NCBI RefSeq assembly: GCF_003967515.1
Contig: NZ_BIFQ01000002.1
Span: 1,054,001-1,118,000, forward strand
Length of the DNA: 64,000 nucleotides
Direction of reading: 5' to 3'
DNA from: Dictyobacter aurantiacus
GTDB lineage: Bacteria; Chloroflexota; Ktedonobacteria; Ktedonobacterales; Ktedonobacteraceae
In this document: one piece after another, positions 7,562 through 16,380 of the stretch
Position numbering within the stretch: the stretch's first letter is position 1
Layout: every line of letters begins with the position of its first letter
Translations under genes and position numbers: made by a program
The notes under the pieces: generated by a model
Databases searched by the model: none
Told to the model about the DNA's origin: nothing
Seen by the model: the letters and a program-made list of their open reading frames with translations, nothing else

Positions 7562-9256
7562 TCAACAGCGCTGGAGGGTTTGGGCGAACAAGGATACCGA
7601 GCCGAAACGCTCCGCGGGCTTCTTCGCCATGGCGGCGGCCAGTACCGCATTAACAGACGAAGGCAATTTAGGATTCCAGGTTGTAGGAGGAGGAGGAAAC
7701 TTTGTCGTATGCAGAATCTTCATTACATGCTCAGCATTGCCCTGAAATGGAGGACGTCCGGTCAACAACTCATAGGTAATAGCGGCGAGACCATACTGAT
7801 CAGAAGCCGGATAAACCGCTCCATCCCAGCGTTCGGGAGCCATATAAGGGAATCCCTCGGGCAGTTTTGAGAAATATGAGCCGTCCTGCACCACAGAAAA
7901 GTCGGCCAGGGCCACTTCCAGTTTGGCTATCTTTTTACTCTGATTCAGCACCAGAATATTTGACAGCTTAAAGTTCTGGTAGGTCACCTGATAATTATGG
8001 GCAAACTGCAACGCATCGGCCAGTTGCAGGATAACTGGCAGCACATCCTTCAGCATAAACGGGGTTCCACCACCATAGCGGCGTATCCAGGCAGCCAGCG
8101 ATCCCTCGGCGCAGAAAGGCATGTTTTTATAGATAAAATTTGTGCCACTGATGTATGATTTACCGCAGTTCAGCACAGGCAAGATATGGGGATGTTGCAG
8201 AGGACCCAGCAGTTCCGCCTCTTGTTGAAAGACGGTCACTTCCTCAACAGAATCCTTCATCACATAAAACGGTACCATATCCACCTGAATCGCCTTCAAC
8301 GCGCTCTCCTGCTCGCGCAAGCGATCATAGGTACGATACACCTCACTATATATACTGCTTCCAAGGCGAGCCCGAATCTGATAGCGTCCCAGACTCTGCC
8401 CATCCAGATAAACCTTTTCCTTTCCGGGAAGTTCAGCTTTATCTGTATGAGACTCGCTCTTCAAATCTCTGGAGGCAGGCGGCTCTGTATGCAGTGAATG
8501 CGTAGAAGACCAATGAGTACCAGATGGGGATGTGGTCTGATTACCCTTTGGGGGCACAAAAGGAGGAGGGGTCATGGAGGGATGCGAGGCATCTGACGCC
8601 AGACCACGCGTGGGCACCGAAGTGGGTCCCTTGGGAAAAGAACCGCTAGCCGGGGAAGAATCCACCAGAGAACGGCTGTCATACCCAACTGGCCGCGCAG
8701 GCTGGCCAAAACCCTCTTTCTGTTCCCCAAAACGATTAAATAAAGGTCTGGTCGTGTATGGATAAGGAGTACGAGATTGATCAGGGCTACTACCAGGCGG
8801 TACGGATGGAGGGAGAAACTCACCAGAAAGGGAAGAACCGAAGGCGGCGGGACGCACGTCCTGCAGGCGAATCATCAGAGGCTCCCAGTCATAGCGCTGT
8901 AGCAACTGCTGCTGCAGGCGATTCACAAATAAACGATTCGATCCATCTTCCTTCCCAAGCACAATAGCCAGTGGCAGACAGCTACCACGCAGAAAGGCAG
9001 TAAATGCATCAAGCTCGTTAGAAACCGCTACGGGCCGGTAGCCAACAGCGGTTAACAGGCCACCAATATACTGGGCACGCTCCTGGTATGCATCAATAAT
9101 GAGCACAGTAAGTGCATTGCGAACAACAATCTCCCTTGATGTTTTCGTCGCTAGAGGCTGTCTTAGCCTTTGCTGCAAGAGCTTGAGTAAGGAATTCAAA
9201 ACTTGATCCGGTTGATCAAAAGAAAAAGGTATTTCATGCATTACAGTATTGGCCAT
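7562..9256 (-). CDS. Ser/Thr protein kinase homologue with replaced catalytic Asp (probable pseudokinase)
   Basis: A 564-residue protein. Residues 45-130 resemble a response-regulator receiver fold (LTVLIIDAYQERAQYIGGLL, then PLAIVLGKED), but I see no clear phosphoacceptor Asp. A long Pro/Ser-rich linker covers about 150-285. From about 295 there is a bacterial Hanks-type kinase fold: degenerate glycine loop LGSSIYSEVYR, ATP lysine K321 in ALKAI, and DFS in place of DFG at D452. The HRDLKPSN loop reads YQNFKLSN, so the catalytic Asp is N428. APE (MAPERWDG) and the C-lobe SDQYGLAAITYELLTGRPPF are intact. No PASTA or membrane segment follows. Probably a scaffold or ATP-sensing pseudokinase. The start at 9256 follows AGGAA; an upstream TTG sits too close to it. 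Confidence 0.88.
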   Translation of the reverse strand: MANTVMHEIPFSFDQPDQVLNSLLKLLQQRLRQPLATKTSREIVVRNALTVLIIDAYQERAQYIGGLLTAVGYRPVAVSNELDAFTAFLRGSCLPLAIVLGKEDGSNRLFVNRLQQQLLQRYDWEPLMIRLQDVRPAAFGSSLSGEFLPPSVPPGSSPDQSRTPYPYTTRPLFNRFGEQKEGFGQPARPVGYDSRSLVDSSPASGSFPKGPTSVPTRGLASDASHPSMTPPPFVPPKGNQTTSPSGTHWSSTHSLHTEPPASRDLKSESHTDKAELPGKEKVYLDGQSLGRYQIRARLGSSIYSEVYRTYDRLREQESALKAIQVDMVPFYVMKDSVEEVTVFQQEAELLGPLQHPHILPVLNCGKSYISGTNFIYKNMPFCAEGSLAAWIRRYGGGTPFMLKDVLPVILQLADALQFAHNYQVTYQNFKLSNILVLNQSKKIAKLEVALADFSVVQDGSYFSKLPEGFPYMAPERWDGAVYPASDQYGLAAITYELLTGRPPFQGNAEHVMKILHTTKFPPPPTTWNPKLPSSVNAVLAAAMAKKPAERFGSVSLFAQTLQRC

Positions 9257-9615
9257 CGACAAATTCCTATATTACACCCTCGTAGGTGCCTAGTGCTGAA
9301 AAAATACAACACATTCATTCTAAGATGACATACCCCTTATAGCTTTTATAACGAACAACTTACCGCAGATAACGTGAAAAAAACATTGCATGGAAAATAA
9401 GTATACTATTCCTGAGCTAATTAGTCCACCATAATACAGGGTGACATGCTTTATTAATAGATGCGGCAAATTCATTATAATATGGTAGCCGATAAAATGG
9501 TAGCCTCCTATCTTTTTTAACTAGTGCAGACGATAGATATTGGGTATACTATTTTACAGGTAGCTATGCATTTTTTCTCAAGCGCATAATATGTCCACGC
9601 CTGATAGGAGGACGC
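9257..9615. other. divergent intergenic region, no gene seen
   Basis: About 360 AT-rich bases between the pseudokinase gene and the SnoaL-like gene, which are transcribed away from each other. It must hold both promoters. I see no convincing -35/-10 pair, no long hairpin and no small reading frame with a ribosome site. Confidence 0.4.
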
Positions 9616-10050
9616 ATGCTGATGAATCAAACAACCTCTAACACCACCGCGGTCCAACATATCATTGAGCATCTGGCAGGTGCATGGAACAATCATAATG
9701 AAGACGACCTGGCGCAGCTCTTTCGCGAGGATGGAGAATTTACAGATGTTGCGGGACAACTGATGCGCGGGCGAGCGGAAATCGCACGGATGCACCACCA
9801 ACCCTTTACAACAACGCAGAAGCACGCCATCCTTACCATCAAAGATATACGCATAACCTGGATTACGGCCACCTGCGCCTCAGTTGATGTTCATTGGAAC
9901 ACAACGGGACATCAGACGTTAACCGAGCAGCCATTGCCAGCCAGAAACGGTCTGATGACTCTCATTGTCGTCCAGGAAGAAGAGCGCTGGTTAATTGCCG
10001 TAGGACACAGCTTCGATTTTACGGCCACCTACCGCAGGTCGGATCCCTGA
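9616..10050 (+). CDS. SgcJ/EcaC-like SnoaL-fold protein (NTF2-like)
   Basis: A 144-residue protein of the NTF2-like superfamily. The pattern AVQHIIEHLAGAWNNHNEDD, LAQLFREDGEFTDVAGQLMR and GRAEIARMH is characteristic of the SgcJ/EcaC family, found with oxidoreductases and in secondary-metabolite clusters. The family includes small enzymes and ligand-binding proteins, so the reaction is open. It starts at an ATG preceded by TAGGAGG. It is the first gene of a same-strand run of five (to 13676), with 32 bases to the SDR gene, so it is probably co-transcribed with it. Confidence 0.82.
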   Translation: MLMNQTTSNTTAVQHIIEHLAGAWNNHNEDDLAQLFREDGEFTDVAGQLMRGRAEIARMHHQPFTTTQKHAILTIKDIRITWITATCASVDVHWNTTGHQTLTEQPLPARNGLMTLIVVQEEERWLIAVGHSFDFTATYRRSDP

Positions 10051-10082
10051 AAGGTCCAGGTAGGCTAGAATAGGAACATACG

Positions 10083-10886
10083 GTGGAACAACAAAGCAAT
10101 GTTAGCCTGTTTGATCTGCATGGAAAGACCGCGCTGATTACAGGTGGCGCGCTGGGCATCGGGCAAGCCAGCGCCAGGAGACTCGCGGAAGCCGGGGCCG
10201 CAACCATGCTAGTCGACATTAATCTGGAGGCTGCTCGGGCAACGGCGCAAGACATCCAGGCGCGGGGTGGCCGAGCCTCCGCACTTTATGGAGATGTCAG
10301 CGAGGTGCACAGCATCGATGCGATCATTCAGACAACGGTAGAAACATTTGGCAGCCTGGACATCCTGGTCAACAACGCCGGCATCTATCCTTTTGCATCT
10401 GTGCTGGAAATGACGGAAGCCGCATGGGATCAAGTGCTGGCCATTAATCTTAAAGGTGCATTCTTCTACGCCCAGAAGGCAGCGCAACAGATGATCAAGG
10501 CGGGGCGCGGCGGGCGCATCATCAACATATCCTCAATCAATGGCCTGACCCCCACCCGGTTCTTAAGTCATTATGATGCCTCTAAAGGAGGCATGATCGC
10601 CCTCAACAGGACGCTGGCTCTCGAATTGGGACCACACCACATCAACGTCAACGCCATCGCGCCAGGAGAGATCATCACGCCGGGCACCTCCGCCGCCTCA
10701 CCAGAAACACTGGAGCAGGCGGGCGTCACCGATATGAACAACAGCGATTTCCTGCAGCAGATTCCACTCAACCGCCTGGGCATGCCCGATGATATCGCCA
10801 GGGTAGTCCTCTTTCTCGCCAGCGAGGCCGCCAGCTACATGGCGGGCAGCCTGCTCACCGTAGACGGAGGGTATCTCCTCACCTGA
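10083..10886 (+). CDS. short-chain dehydrogenase/reductase (SDR)
   Basis: A 267-residue classical SDR. The Rossmann motif is TGGALGIG near residues 20-27, an acidic residue after strand 2 (MLVDIN) suggests NAD preference, and NNAGIYPF, NISSINGL with the catalytic Ser, and the Y-x3-K pair in YDASKGG are all present. The C-terminus has the usual MAGSLLTVDGGY. It resembles 3-oxoacyl-ACP reductases and glucose or other polyol dehydrogenases, but the substrate cannot be read. The start is a GTG at 10083. An operon with the SnoaL-like gene is likely. Confidence 0.93.
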   Translation: MEQQSNVSLFDLHGKTALITGGALGIGQASARRLAEAGAATMLVDINLEAARATAQDIQARGGRASALYGDVSEVHSIDAIIQTTVETFGSLDILVNNAGIYPFASVLEMTEAAWDQVLAINLKGAFFYAQKAAQQMIKAGRGGRIINISSINGLTPTRFLSHYDASKGGMIALNRTLALELGPHHINVNAIAPGEIITPGTSAASPETLEQAGVTDMNNSDFLQQIPLNRLGMPDDIARVVLFLASEAASYMAGSLLTVDGGYLLT

Positions 10887-10978
10887 TCGTGATACACTCC
10901 TTGCTTGTAGAGAAAGCAGCATGGTAGGATAGATGGAGAAGCCATAACAATCTATTATCTTCAAGAACGGACCACTGC

Positions 10979-11806
10979 ATGAGTATGAGCGGTAGGATTC
11001 TTCAGCAGAGCGGCTATCCAGGCGTCATCGCGGCCATGGAGAAGAACCTGATTGAATTTATTATGTACTGTAGCTGTATACCCGGCGCCCAGGCCTATCA
11101 AAGCAGCGATCACATCGCCGCCATTACCGGCATACCGCAACCATCCCTTAATGTTGTGATGGGGGTAAAGATGGATGAACAAACGATTATGACCCGCATC
11201 AAAGAGATCATGATCCCATTTCAGGCTCGTCAGGTACCTATGCTATGGTGGCTCTTCCCCGATACTCAACCCGCCAATTTAGGCTATTATCTCAAACGCA
11301 GCGGATTGCAATACAACGGCACCGAACCCGGCATGATGATCGAACTCTCCCGGCTCCCGACCACGCTACCCACGATCGACGGCTTCAGCATCGAAGAAGT
11401 AGAAGACGCCACCGCCCTGAACGAATGGATACAGGTCTCCTCCATTGCCTTTGGAGGTGCCGCTGGCAACATTGATCCCGAGTACATTAAATTTGAACAA
11501 TGTCTGGGCTGGGGAAAAGACCTGCCAGACCGGCGTTTCCTCGGCCGCCTTCATGGCAAGGCGGTTGCCACCTCCTCCATGTTTCTAGGCGCGGGCGTCG
11601 CGGGCCTCTTTTCCGTTGGTACCCTGCCAGAAGCGCGCGGACAGGGTATCGGCAGTGCCATCTCTGTAGCCCCTCTATCAGTTGCACGTACTTTAGGATA
11701 CAATATTGGTGTGTTGCAGGCCTCGCCAATGGGTTATAGCATCTATGCCCGCATTGGTTTCCAGGAATGCTGCAGCATCCAGACCTATCTCTGGGCCCCA
11801 CGCTAA
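10979..11806 (+). CDS. GNAT-family N-acetyltransferase (two-domain type)
   Basis: A 275-residue protein. The N-terminal half, about 1-125, is a degenerate GNAT-like domain (VVMGVKMDEQTIMTRI, MLWWLFPDTQPANLG). The C-terminal half has the acetyl-CoA loop GTLPEARGQGIGSAISVAPL and motif B LQASPMGYSIYARIGFQECC. This two-lobe layout is common in uncharacterised acetyltransferases. The acceptor is unknown. It sits 92 bases after the SDR and 67 before the alpha-hydroxy-acid oxidase on the same strand. Confidence 0.85.
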   Translation: MSMSGRILQQSGYPGVIAAMEKNLIEFIMYCSCIPGAQAYQSSDHIAAITGIPQPSLNVVMGVKMDEQTIMTRIKEIMIPFQARQVPMLWWLFPDTQPANLGYYLKRSGLQYNGTEPGMMIELSRLPTTLPTIDGFSIEEVEDATALNEWIQVSSIAFGGAAGNIDPEYIKFEQCLGWGKDLPDRRFLGRLHGKAVATSSMFLGAGVAGLFSVGTLPEARGQGIGSAISVAPLSVARTLGYNIGVLQASPMGYSIYARIGFQECCSIQTYLWAPR

Positions 11807-11873
11807 TGTATCCCTGCAGGTAAAAGGCAGAAAACTCAGCCGCCAGAGCGTTCAAGATGATTAGGAGTAGTGT

Positions 11874-12941
11874 ATGATGCAACCGATCAACCTGCATGAT
11901 TATGAGATGCTCGCCCAGAAACGTCTCGCAAGACCCGTATGGGATTACTATCAGGGGGGTAGTGACGACGAAATCTCTCTGCGAGATAATCGCGCCGCTT
12001 TTGCCCGGCTGCGTTTGCGACCTCGCGTCCTGGTGGATGTTAACAACTGCAATACCGCGACATCCGTACTAACAAGAGAGCTCACGATGCCCATCCTGAT
12101 CGCCCCGACGGCGGCACATGGCATGGCCCATAGCCAGGGAGAGTGCGAGACCATACAGGGTGCCGACGCGGCAGGTAGTGGCATGATTGTCAGCAACGAT
12201 GCCACACGCAGCCTGGAAGATATCTCCAGAGTCAGCCATGGATTGCGCTGGTATCAGCTCTATATCCGTACCTTGTCTGAGGCACGACAACTGGTTAAGC
12301 GAGCCGAGGTAGCGGGCTACCAGGCGATTGTCCTGACAGTAGATACGCCCCTGCTCTCGCGGCGTGAACGCGATATACGCAACAAGATGGGCAGCTTCCA
12401 GAGAACATATTATCCGGGAGCATTTGCTGGCAATGTCTTCAATAGCATTAACGGCAGCATAGACGATGATGAGCGTGCAGCCTATGCAGGTCATACCCTG
12501 ACCTGGGACATCATCGCCTGGTTACGCACGCACACCAGCCTGCCGATCATACTCAAAGGTATTTTGACGGCGGAAGATGCCGCGCTGGCGGTACAGTACG
12601 GAGCCGAAGGTATTATCGTCTCCAATCACGGAGGAAGACAGCTAGACGGAGTCATCGCTCCCATCGAAGCCCTGCCAGAGATCGTCGCGGCCATCGATGG
12701 CCAGTGCCCAATCTACCTGGATGGAGGGATACGGCGAGGAACCGATGTTTTGAAAGCCCTGGCGCTGGGAGCCCAGGCGGTCATGATCGGGCGTCCGATC
12801 TTATGGGGACTGGCGGTCGGAGGGTCCGAAGGAGTCAAACACGTCCTGCAGATTTTGCAGCAAGAGCTCCGCTCCGCCATGGTCCTGGTTGGAAGTCCCA
12901 CAATCAAACATATATCCCGTTCACTTATTCAATGGACTTAA
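11874..12941 (+). CDS. FMN-dependent alpha-hydroxy-acid oxidase/dehydrogenase
   Basis: A 355-residue TIM-barrel flavoenzyme of the lactate/glycolate oxidase family, oxidising a 2-hydroxy acid to the 2-oxo acid. Visible family signatures are YYQGGSDDEISLRDN near the N-terminus, RPRVLVDV, MPILIAPTAAHGMAH, the YQLYI and LTVDTP strands, and the active-site SNHGGRQLDG with base H252. FMN phosphate is held by LDGGIRRGTDVLKALALGA and IGRP. A loop that is usually S-T-x-S-S is SNDATRS here. It follows AGGAG six bases before ATG. Whether oxygen or a quinone accepts electrons cannot be told. Confidence 0.93.
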   Translation: MMQPINLHDYEMLAQKRLARPVWDYYQGGSDDEISLRDNRAAFARLRLRPRVLVDVNNCNTATSVLTRELTMPILIAPTAAHGMAHSQGECETIQGADAAGSGMIVSNDATRSLEDISRVSHGLRWYQLYIRTLSEARQLVKRAEVAGYQAIVLTVDTPLLSRRERDIRNKMGSFQRTYYPGAFAGNVFNSINGSIDDDERAAYAGHTLTWDIIAWLRTHTSLPIILKGILTAEDAALAVQYGAEGIIVSNHGGRQLDGVIAPIEALPEIVAAIDGQCPIYLDGGIRRGTDVLKALALGAQAVMIGRPILWGLAVGGSEGVKHVLQILQQELRSAMVLVGSPTIKHISRSLIQWT

Positions 12942-12998
12942 ATACTACAATCAAAACGACCCGAGGCAATAGAAAGGATATCCCAAGCACATTTACCT

Positions 12999-13676
12999 AT
13001 GACAAAGAAAAAAGACTACAGCAAAGTTCTCATCTGCCGTATACTTCTATTTGATCTGGATGGTGTCCTGGTCGACTCGATCGCTAACGTAGAGCGTCAT
13101 TGGAGTGAATGGGCCCGGAGGCATCAATTAGACGTTCAGCAAGTACTATCCTCGATCCACGGACGCCGTACCATTGATACGATTCGCCTGGTGGCGCCGA
13201 AATTACAGGCCGACAACGAGGCGCGCTACCTGGATGATATACAGACGCTGGACACCAATGGCGTCGTAGCCACGGCGGGGGCGGCCGAGCTCTTAGCGCA
13301 GCTGGCACCCGAGCAATGGGCCATCGTCACCTCGGGTCCGGCCACGCTGGCCCGAGCACGCTTGCGCGCCGCCAAACTGCCATTGCCGCGCCTGCTCATC
13401 TCGGGTAACGACGTAAAGCAAGGCAAGCCCGATCCAGAAGGCTATCTTAAAGCAGCCGAGCTGATGCGGGCCGAGCCCGAGGAATGCCTGGTCATCGAAG
13501 ATTCGCTGCCGGGCATCGAGGCGGCCCATAGCGCCCACATCCCGGCCATCGCCGTTGGCACCACGCATCCGCGCGCCGAACTAAAAAGTGCCGAGCTCTG
13601 GATCCCCTCGCTTAAACTCCTGAGCATCATCGACACCGAAGAAGAGAATGAGATTGCGCTGGCGGTCTCTGAATAG
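12999..13676 (+). CDS. HAD-superfamily phosphatase (subfamily IA)
   Basis: A 225-residue HAD hydrolase. Motif I is LFDLDGVLVDS with nucleophile D19 and acid/base D21; motif II is the Ser of IVTSGPATLARARL; motif III is the Lys of KQGKPDPEGYLKAAELM; motif IV is VIEDSLPGIEAAHSA. The small alpha-helical cap follows motif I. This combination matches sugar-phosphate phosphatases of the DOG/GPP or YfbT type. It is the last gene of the run that starts at 9616 and could be a metabolite-repair or sugar-phosphate activity. The ribosome site is weak. Confidence 0.92.
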   Translation: MTKKKDYSKVLICRILLFDLDGVLVDSIANVERHWSEWARRHQLDVQQVLSSIHGRRTIDTIRLVAPKLQADNEARYLDDIQTLDTNGVVATAGAAELLAQLAPEQWAIVTSGPATLARARLRAAKLPLPRLLISGNDVKQGKPDPEGYLKAAELMRAEPEECLVIEDSLPGIEAAHSAHIPAIAVGTTHPRAELKSAELWIPSLKLLSIIDTEEENEIALAVSE

Positions 13677-13924
13677 AGACGCGCGCAGCGCGGGCTTTTT
13701 CCTAGATAAGCCAGCCTGGGGGCGCTGACGCCCCCAATCTTTTATTTAGAGGAGGGTGCAGTATGGAGGGCGTGAACGCCCTCCATACTGCACCCTCCTC
13801 CAAAATTTTATATGCATAAAGGCGCTGCGCCCTCCAGGTTTTATGCGTGTAAAGGCGCGCACCCTCCAATATTTCCTGGTTTTTCACGTGCCATGCGCGA
13901 ATGCGCATGGCACGTGAAAAACCA
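13677..13924. terminator. cluster of hairpins between convergent HAD and RIO1 genes
   Basis: Just after the HAD stop GCGCGCAGCGCGGGCTTTTT looks like an ordinary terminator. TGGGGGCG/CGCCCCCA follows at 13717-13736. A 25-bp stem pairs 13749-13773 with 13776-13800, and a 22-bp stem pairs 13877-13898 with 13903-13924 with a GAAT loop and a GCGC tip. Short direct repeats of GGCGC...CCCTCCA-type sequence lie between them. No gene is present. Confidence 0.75.
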
Positions 13925-13939
13925 TCACTTTTCTTTCTT

Positions 13940-14938
13940 TTATAGGACTATGTCTTCGACGCGGCCGCCGAGGTGGCGCGTCCAGAGCTGGGCGGCGAGC
14001 TGTTCGGCGTCGCGCTCGAGGCCGTAACGGGTAAAGTACTGGCAGACACGAGCGACGTCGCGGGCAAAGATGGGGAAGACCTCGTCGTGAATGGTATCCA
14101 CGGCCTGGGCAAAGTCGATGATCGTGACATCTCCCTGCCAGTAGAGGATATTGTATTCCGAGAGATCCCCATGGATGCGGCCATGGGCCAGGCACAGCTC
14201 GATATCCGCCAGCAGACGGTCGAATAGTGGCTGTACCTCGTGCTCAGCCAATCTGACATCGCGCAACAGCGGGGCCGCGTTCCCCTCACTGCCGACGTAA
14301 TCCATCAGAACAGCGTTACCAACGTATGCCAGCGGCCGGGGCACATGGACGCCAGCCTGAAAGAGTCTGAGCTGGGTATCAAACTCGTACTCGATCCAGG
14401 ACTGCACGCGTGCCGCGTGGCCGCGCGCCGTTTTACGGGCCACACCACGCAAGCGATTCTCACTATGGGCCACCTGGCCCTGCTCATCGCGCTGGGTGCG
14501 ATTATTGCGATAATCAGCATCGTTCTTCAGGCTACGAAACATGCGTGGACGATACACCTTGACCGCCAGGTATTGGCGCCCGGTATCAGGATGGCCCGAG
14601 CAGCAAAAAACGGTCGCCTCCTTACCACTCTTGACCACGTGCAGGATATCCAGGATCAACTTCTGCTCATAGAGAGGGGTCAACGACGATAGAATCCAGG
14701 GAGCATCACGTTGGGAAGACAGGAAAGTGGGATTGAAGACCGTGGGCTGGTTGACGTCGATCCCTTGCTCCTTCAACCAGCGCTGCACATCGGCGTTGCT
14801 CTCATAGCTGCTCTTCTTCGTCTGCTTCACACGGACCTCGGGGCGCCGAATGGGCTCCCAGCGCGCCGGCGCCTCCTCCTCATTCCCTTCCAGGTCAATA
14901 TGATCTTGATAGTGCTGCATTGAATATTTCTTTACCAT
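13940..14938 (-). CDS. RIO1-family atypical serine protein kinase
   Basis: A 332-residue RIO kinase. After a variable N-terminus comes VVKSGKEATVFCC, the flexible phosphate loop of RIO proteins, the ATP lysine in YLAVKVYRPRMF, the long insert with RTARGHAARVQSWIEYEFDT, the catalytic loop HGRIHGDLSEYNILYW and metal loop VTIIDFAQAVD. All catalytic residues are present, in contrast with the pseudokinase at 7562. RIO1 acts in ribosome maturation in eukaryotes and archaea; the role in bacteria is not settled. The ATG at 14938 follows AAAGGAG. The nearest good promoter is about 570 bases upstream at 15509-15537, implying a long leader. Confidence 0.93.
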   Translation of the reverse strand: MVKKYSMQHYQDHIDLEGNEEEAPARWEPIRRPEVRVKQTKKSSYESNADVQRWLKEQGIDVNQPTVFNPTFLSSQRDAPWILSSLTPLYEQKLILDILHVVKSGKEATVFCCSGHPDTGRQYLAVKVYRPRMFRSLKNDADYRNNRTQRDEQGQVAHSENRLRGVARKTARGHAARVQSWIEYEFDTQLRLFQAGVHVPRPLAYVGNAVLMDYVGSEGNAAPLLRDVRLAEHEVQPLFDRLLADIELCLAHGRIHGDLSEYNILYWQGDVTIIDFAQAVDTIHDEVFPIFARDVARVCQYFTRYGLERDAEQLAAQLWTRHLGGRVEDIVL

Positions 14939-15388
14939 AACCCATGCTCCTTTTCCCTGTTTAAGCACAAAACAACGTTGCCACATCCGACGGCAGGCAC
15001 ATCACACATGCGGCGTGTGAGCACACAAAAAACATGCATAGTTGATCCTCTATACCCATGCGGGTACTGAATAGTGGAAGTGGGGAGCAGATTGGTGTGG
15101 CACAAGGGTACTGGCCGGTAGTCGCCTGAAGCGCAAGCGCATAGAGAGCGGACACGCGCAACAGGAAAATGGGGTTCACACGGACACAGCGCGACCACGG
15201 CACACACCTGGAAAGCTCTGTACCTGTGGTCTACTGCTCATAAAAGAGCCACAGGCAGCAAGTGCAGCAGTGATCCATCAAGTAGCGCGCGATCTGGAGG
15301 CAGCGATACCTGTGACGGGCACAAAGTATCCCTATCTCCGCGCCATCACGAGGGGAATGATATGGATGATGGTAGTGAAAAGATGCAC
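14939..15388 (-). other. long untranslated leader or spacer upstream of RIO1
   Basis: About 450 bases that would be the 5' leader of RIO1 if transcription starts at the promoter at 15509-15537. Open frames here have no start signals and unnatural composition. I recognise no riboswitch class. An internal promoter closer to the RIO1 start cannot be excluded. Confidence 0.35.
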
Positions 15389-15475
15389 TTACCTCCGGGC
15401 GAACCCCGACCCCACGGTCAGGAACGCACGCCCAGAACGAGCGGAGGGTGTAATTATGACGTCGAACAATTTCAT
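15389..15475 (-). CDS. possible 28-residue leader peptide upstream of RIO1
   Basis: A short minus-strand frame encoding MKLFDVIITPSARSGRAFL and nine further residues ending in FARR. Support comes from signals rather than homology: AAAGGAGGT five bases before the ATG and a near-consensus promoter 35-60 bases upstream. The peptide is basic and ends soon after the start, so it may be a regulatory upstream frame whose translation affects the long leader before RIO1. It could also be chance. Confidence 0.4.
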   Translation of the reverse strand: MKLFDVIITPSARSGRAFLTVGSGFARR

Positions 15476-15508
15476 CTTTACCTCCTTTGAGTGCATTGAT
15501 ATAGCAAG

Positions 15509-15537
15509 AGTGTACCATTCCCATTTTCCTGTGTCAA
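15509..15537 (-). promoter_or_regulatory. near-consensus minus-strand promoter
   Basis: On the minus strand TTGACA (15537-15532) and TACACT (15514-15509) are 17 bases apart. It fires toward the 28-residue frame and RIO1. Confidence 0.7.
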
Positions 15538-15671
15538 GCAAAAAAGTGCCGCTATCGACATAACAGGAAAAATTAGTAACAGATCCTCTATATAGTTACC
15601 GTTTTATGAAATGAGTGTGATGACATTTTTTTACAAAAGTGAAATATTTGTCAATTTTGTCCGTAATTAGC

Positions 15672-15700
15672 TTGACAATGGTTGTGCTGTATGCTATCTT
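15672..15700 (+). promoter_or_regulatory. near-consensus plus-strand promoter of the small-protein cluster
   Basis: TTGACA (15672-15677) and TATCTT (15695-15700) are 17 bases apart. Transcription would begin near 15707 and enter the 46-residue frame. I see no strong terminator before 16801, so the same transcript could cover the two FKKGMM genes. Confidence 0.65.
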
Positions 15701-15773
15701 TGTTATATACGATAACTAAAGAAAAGATTCTGCTACGTTTTAAGTATCAAGATAGGAAGAGAGGAAAAACCAC

Positions 15774-15914
15774 ATGAAGGCATCAATGCTTTTTAGTTGG
15801 CGCGCCTCGTCTGTCTTGATATCCCATCACTTATACCTCTTTACTGAAGGATGTCTGACAGACCTGAGTGGTAAAGGCATCTATCAACCAGACGCGGGTT
15901 GCCCGAACCTATAA
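15774..15914 (+). CDS. possible 46-residue small protein
   Basis: The frame encodes MKASMLFSWRASSVLISHHL followed by 26 residues ending GCPNL, with two cysteines in the C-terminal third. It has no family that I recognise. Its start is well supported: GAGGA eight bases before ATG and a 17-bp-spaced promoter about 70 bases upstream. The Ser/Leu-rich N-terminal half is moderately hydrophobic and could be membrane- or secretion-directing. It may be the first gene of a small-protein operon with the FKKGMM pair. Confidence 0.5.
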   Translation: MKASMLFSWRASSVLISHHLYLFTEGCLTDLSGKGIYQPDAGCPNL

Positions 15915-16380
15915 AGGCAGCTTCGTCAACTCACTTATGTCTTTGCCTCGCGTGACGACCAGAAGGGTGTCTGAGGCACATTTTCCCAATTTTGTTTTTA
16001 ATGCTCGCTAGAAAAGAGAAACGCTCGCTACAGCAATGTATGCAACGTTAACTGCACGCCAGTAATCGATCTATGCCGCAATGATTGCATATCATAGGTC
16101 GATTCACATGCACAACTTTTTGCACTTATAGTGCAATCTGGAGGTAGTTTGTGCTCAGTTGAGATGGCCGCCGTGGCAATGTGAAAGCCAGAGAGAAATC
16201 GCAAAAGGTGATAGAAATGCTAGAAAAATTACCGTTTTTGAGCTGGCGATACAGAATAGTTTAGTAGAACAGAAAAACAGGTAAAGCGAAAATACCGAAG
16301 TCGTAAACGTAACGACCACTCCGCTAGCTGTAGCAATAGTGTAAATCGGCACCAGGCCGCAAGTAAAAAGAGGTGAACAT
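15915..16380 (+). other. spacer upstream of the FKKGMM pair, with a shared motif
   Basis: About 465 bases with no convincing gene. It holds TCATAGGTCGATTCACATG at 16092-16110, nearly the same as a motif at 17058-17075 before the histidine kinase gene, and a small stem TTGCAC/GTGCAA at 16119-16135. Tiny frames of 11-25 codons are present but not supported. Confidence 0.4.

Noticed and set aside
14961-15207. 80- to 91-codon minus-strand frames upstream of RIO1
   Set aside because: No ribosome site, unnatural Cys/Pro-rich composition and no conserved motif. They overlap the likely leader.
14939-15388. Riboswitch upstream of RIO1
   Set aside because: I looked for known riboswitch core sequences and saw none; only the length of the leader suggests regulation.
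15937-16014. 25-codon frame between the 46-codon gene and the FKKGMM pair
   Set aside because: No ribosome site and no similarity to neighbours; too short to support.
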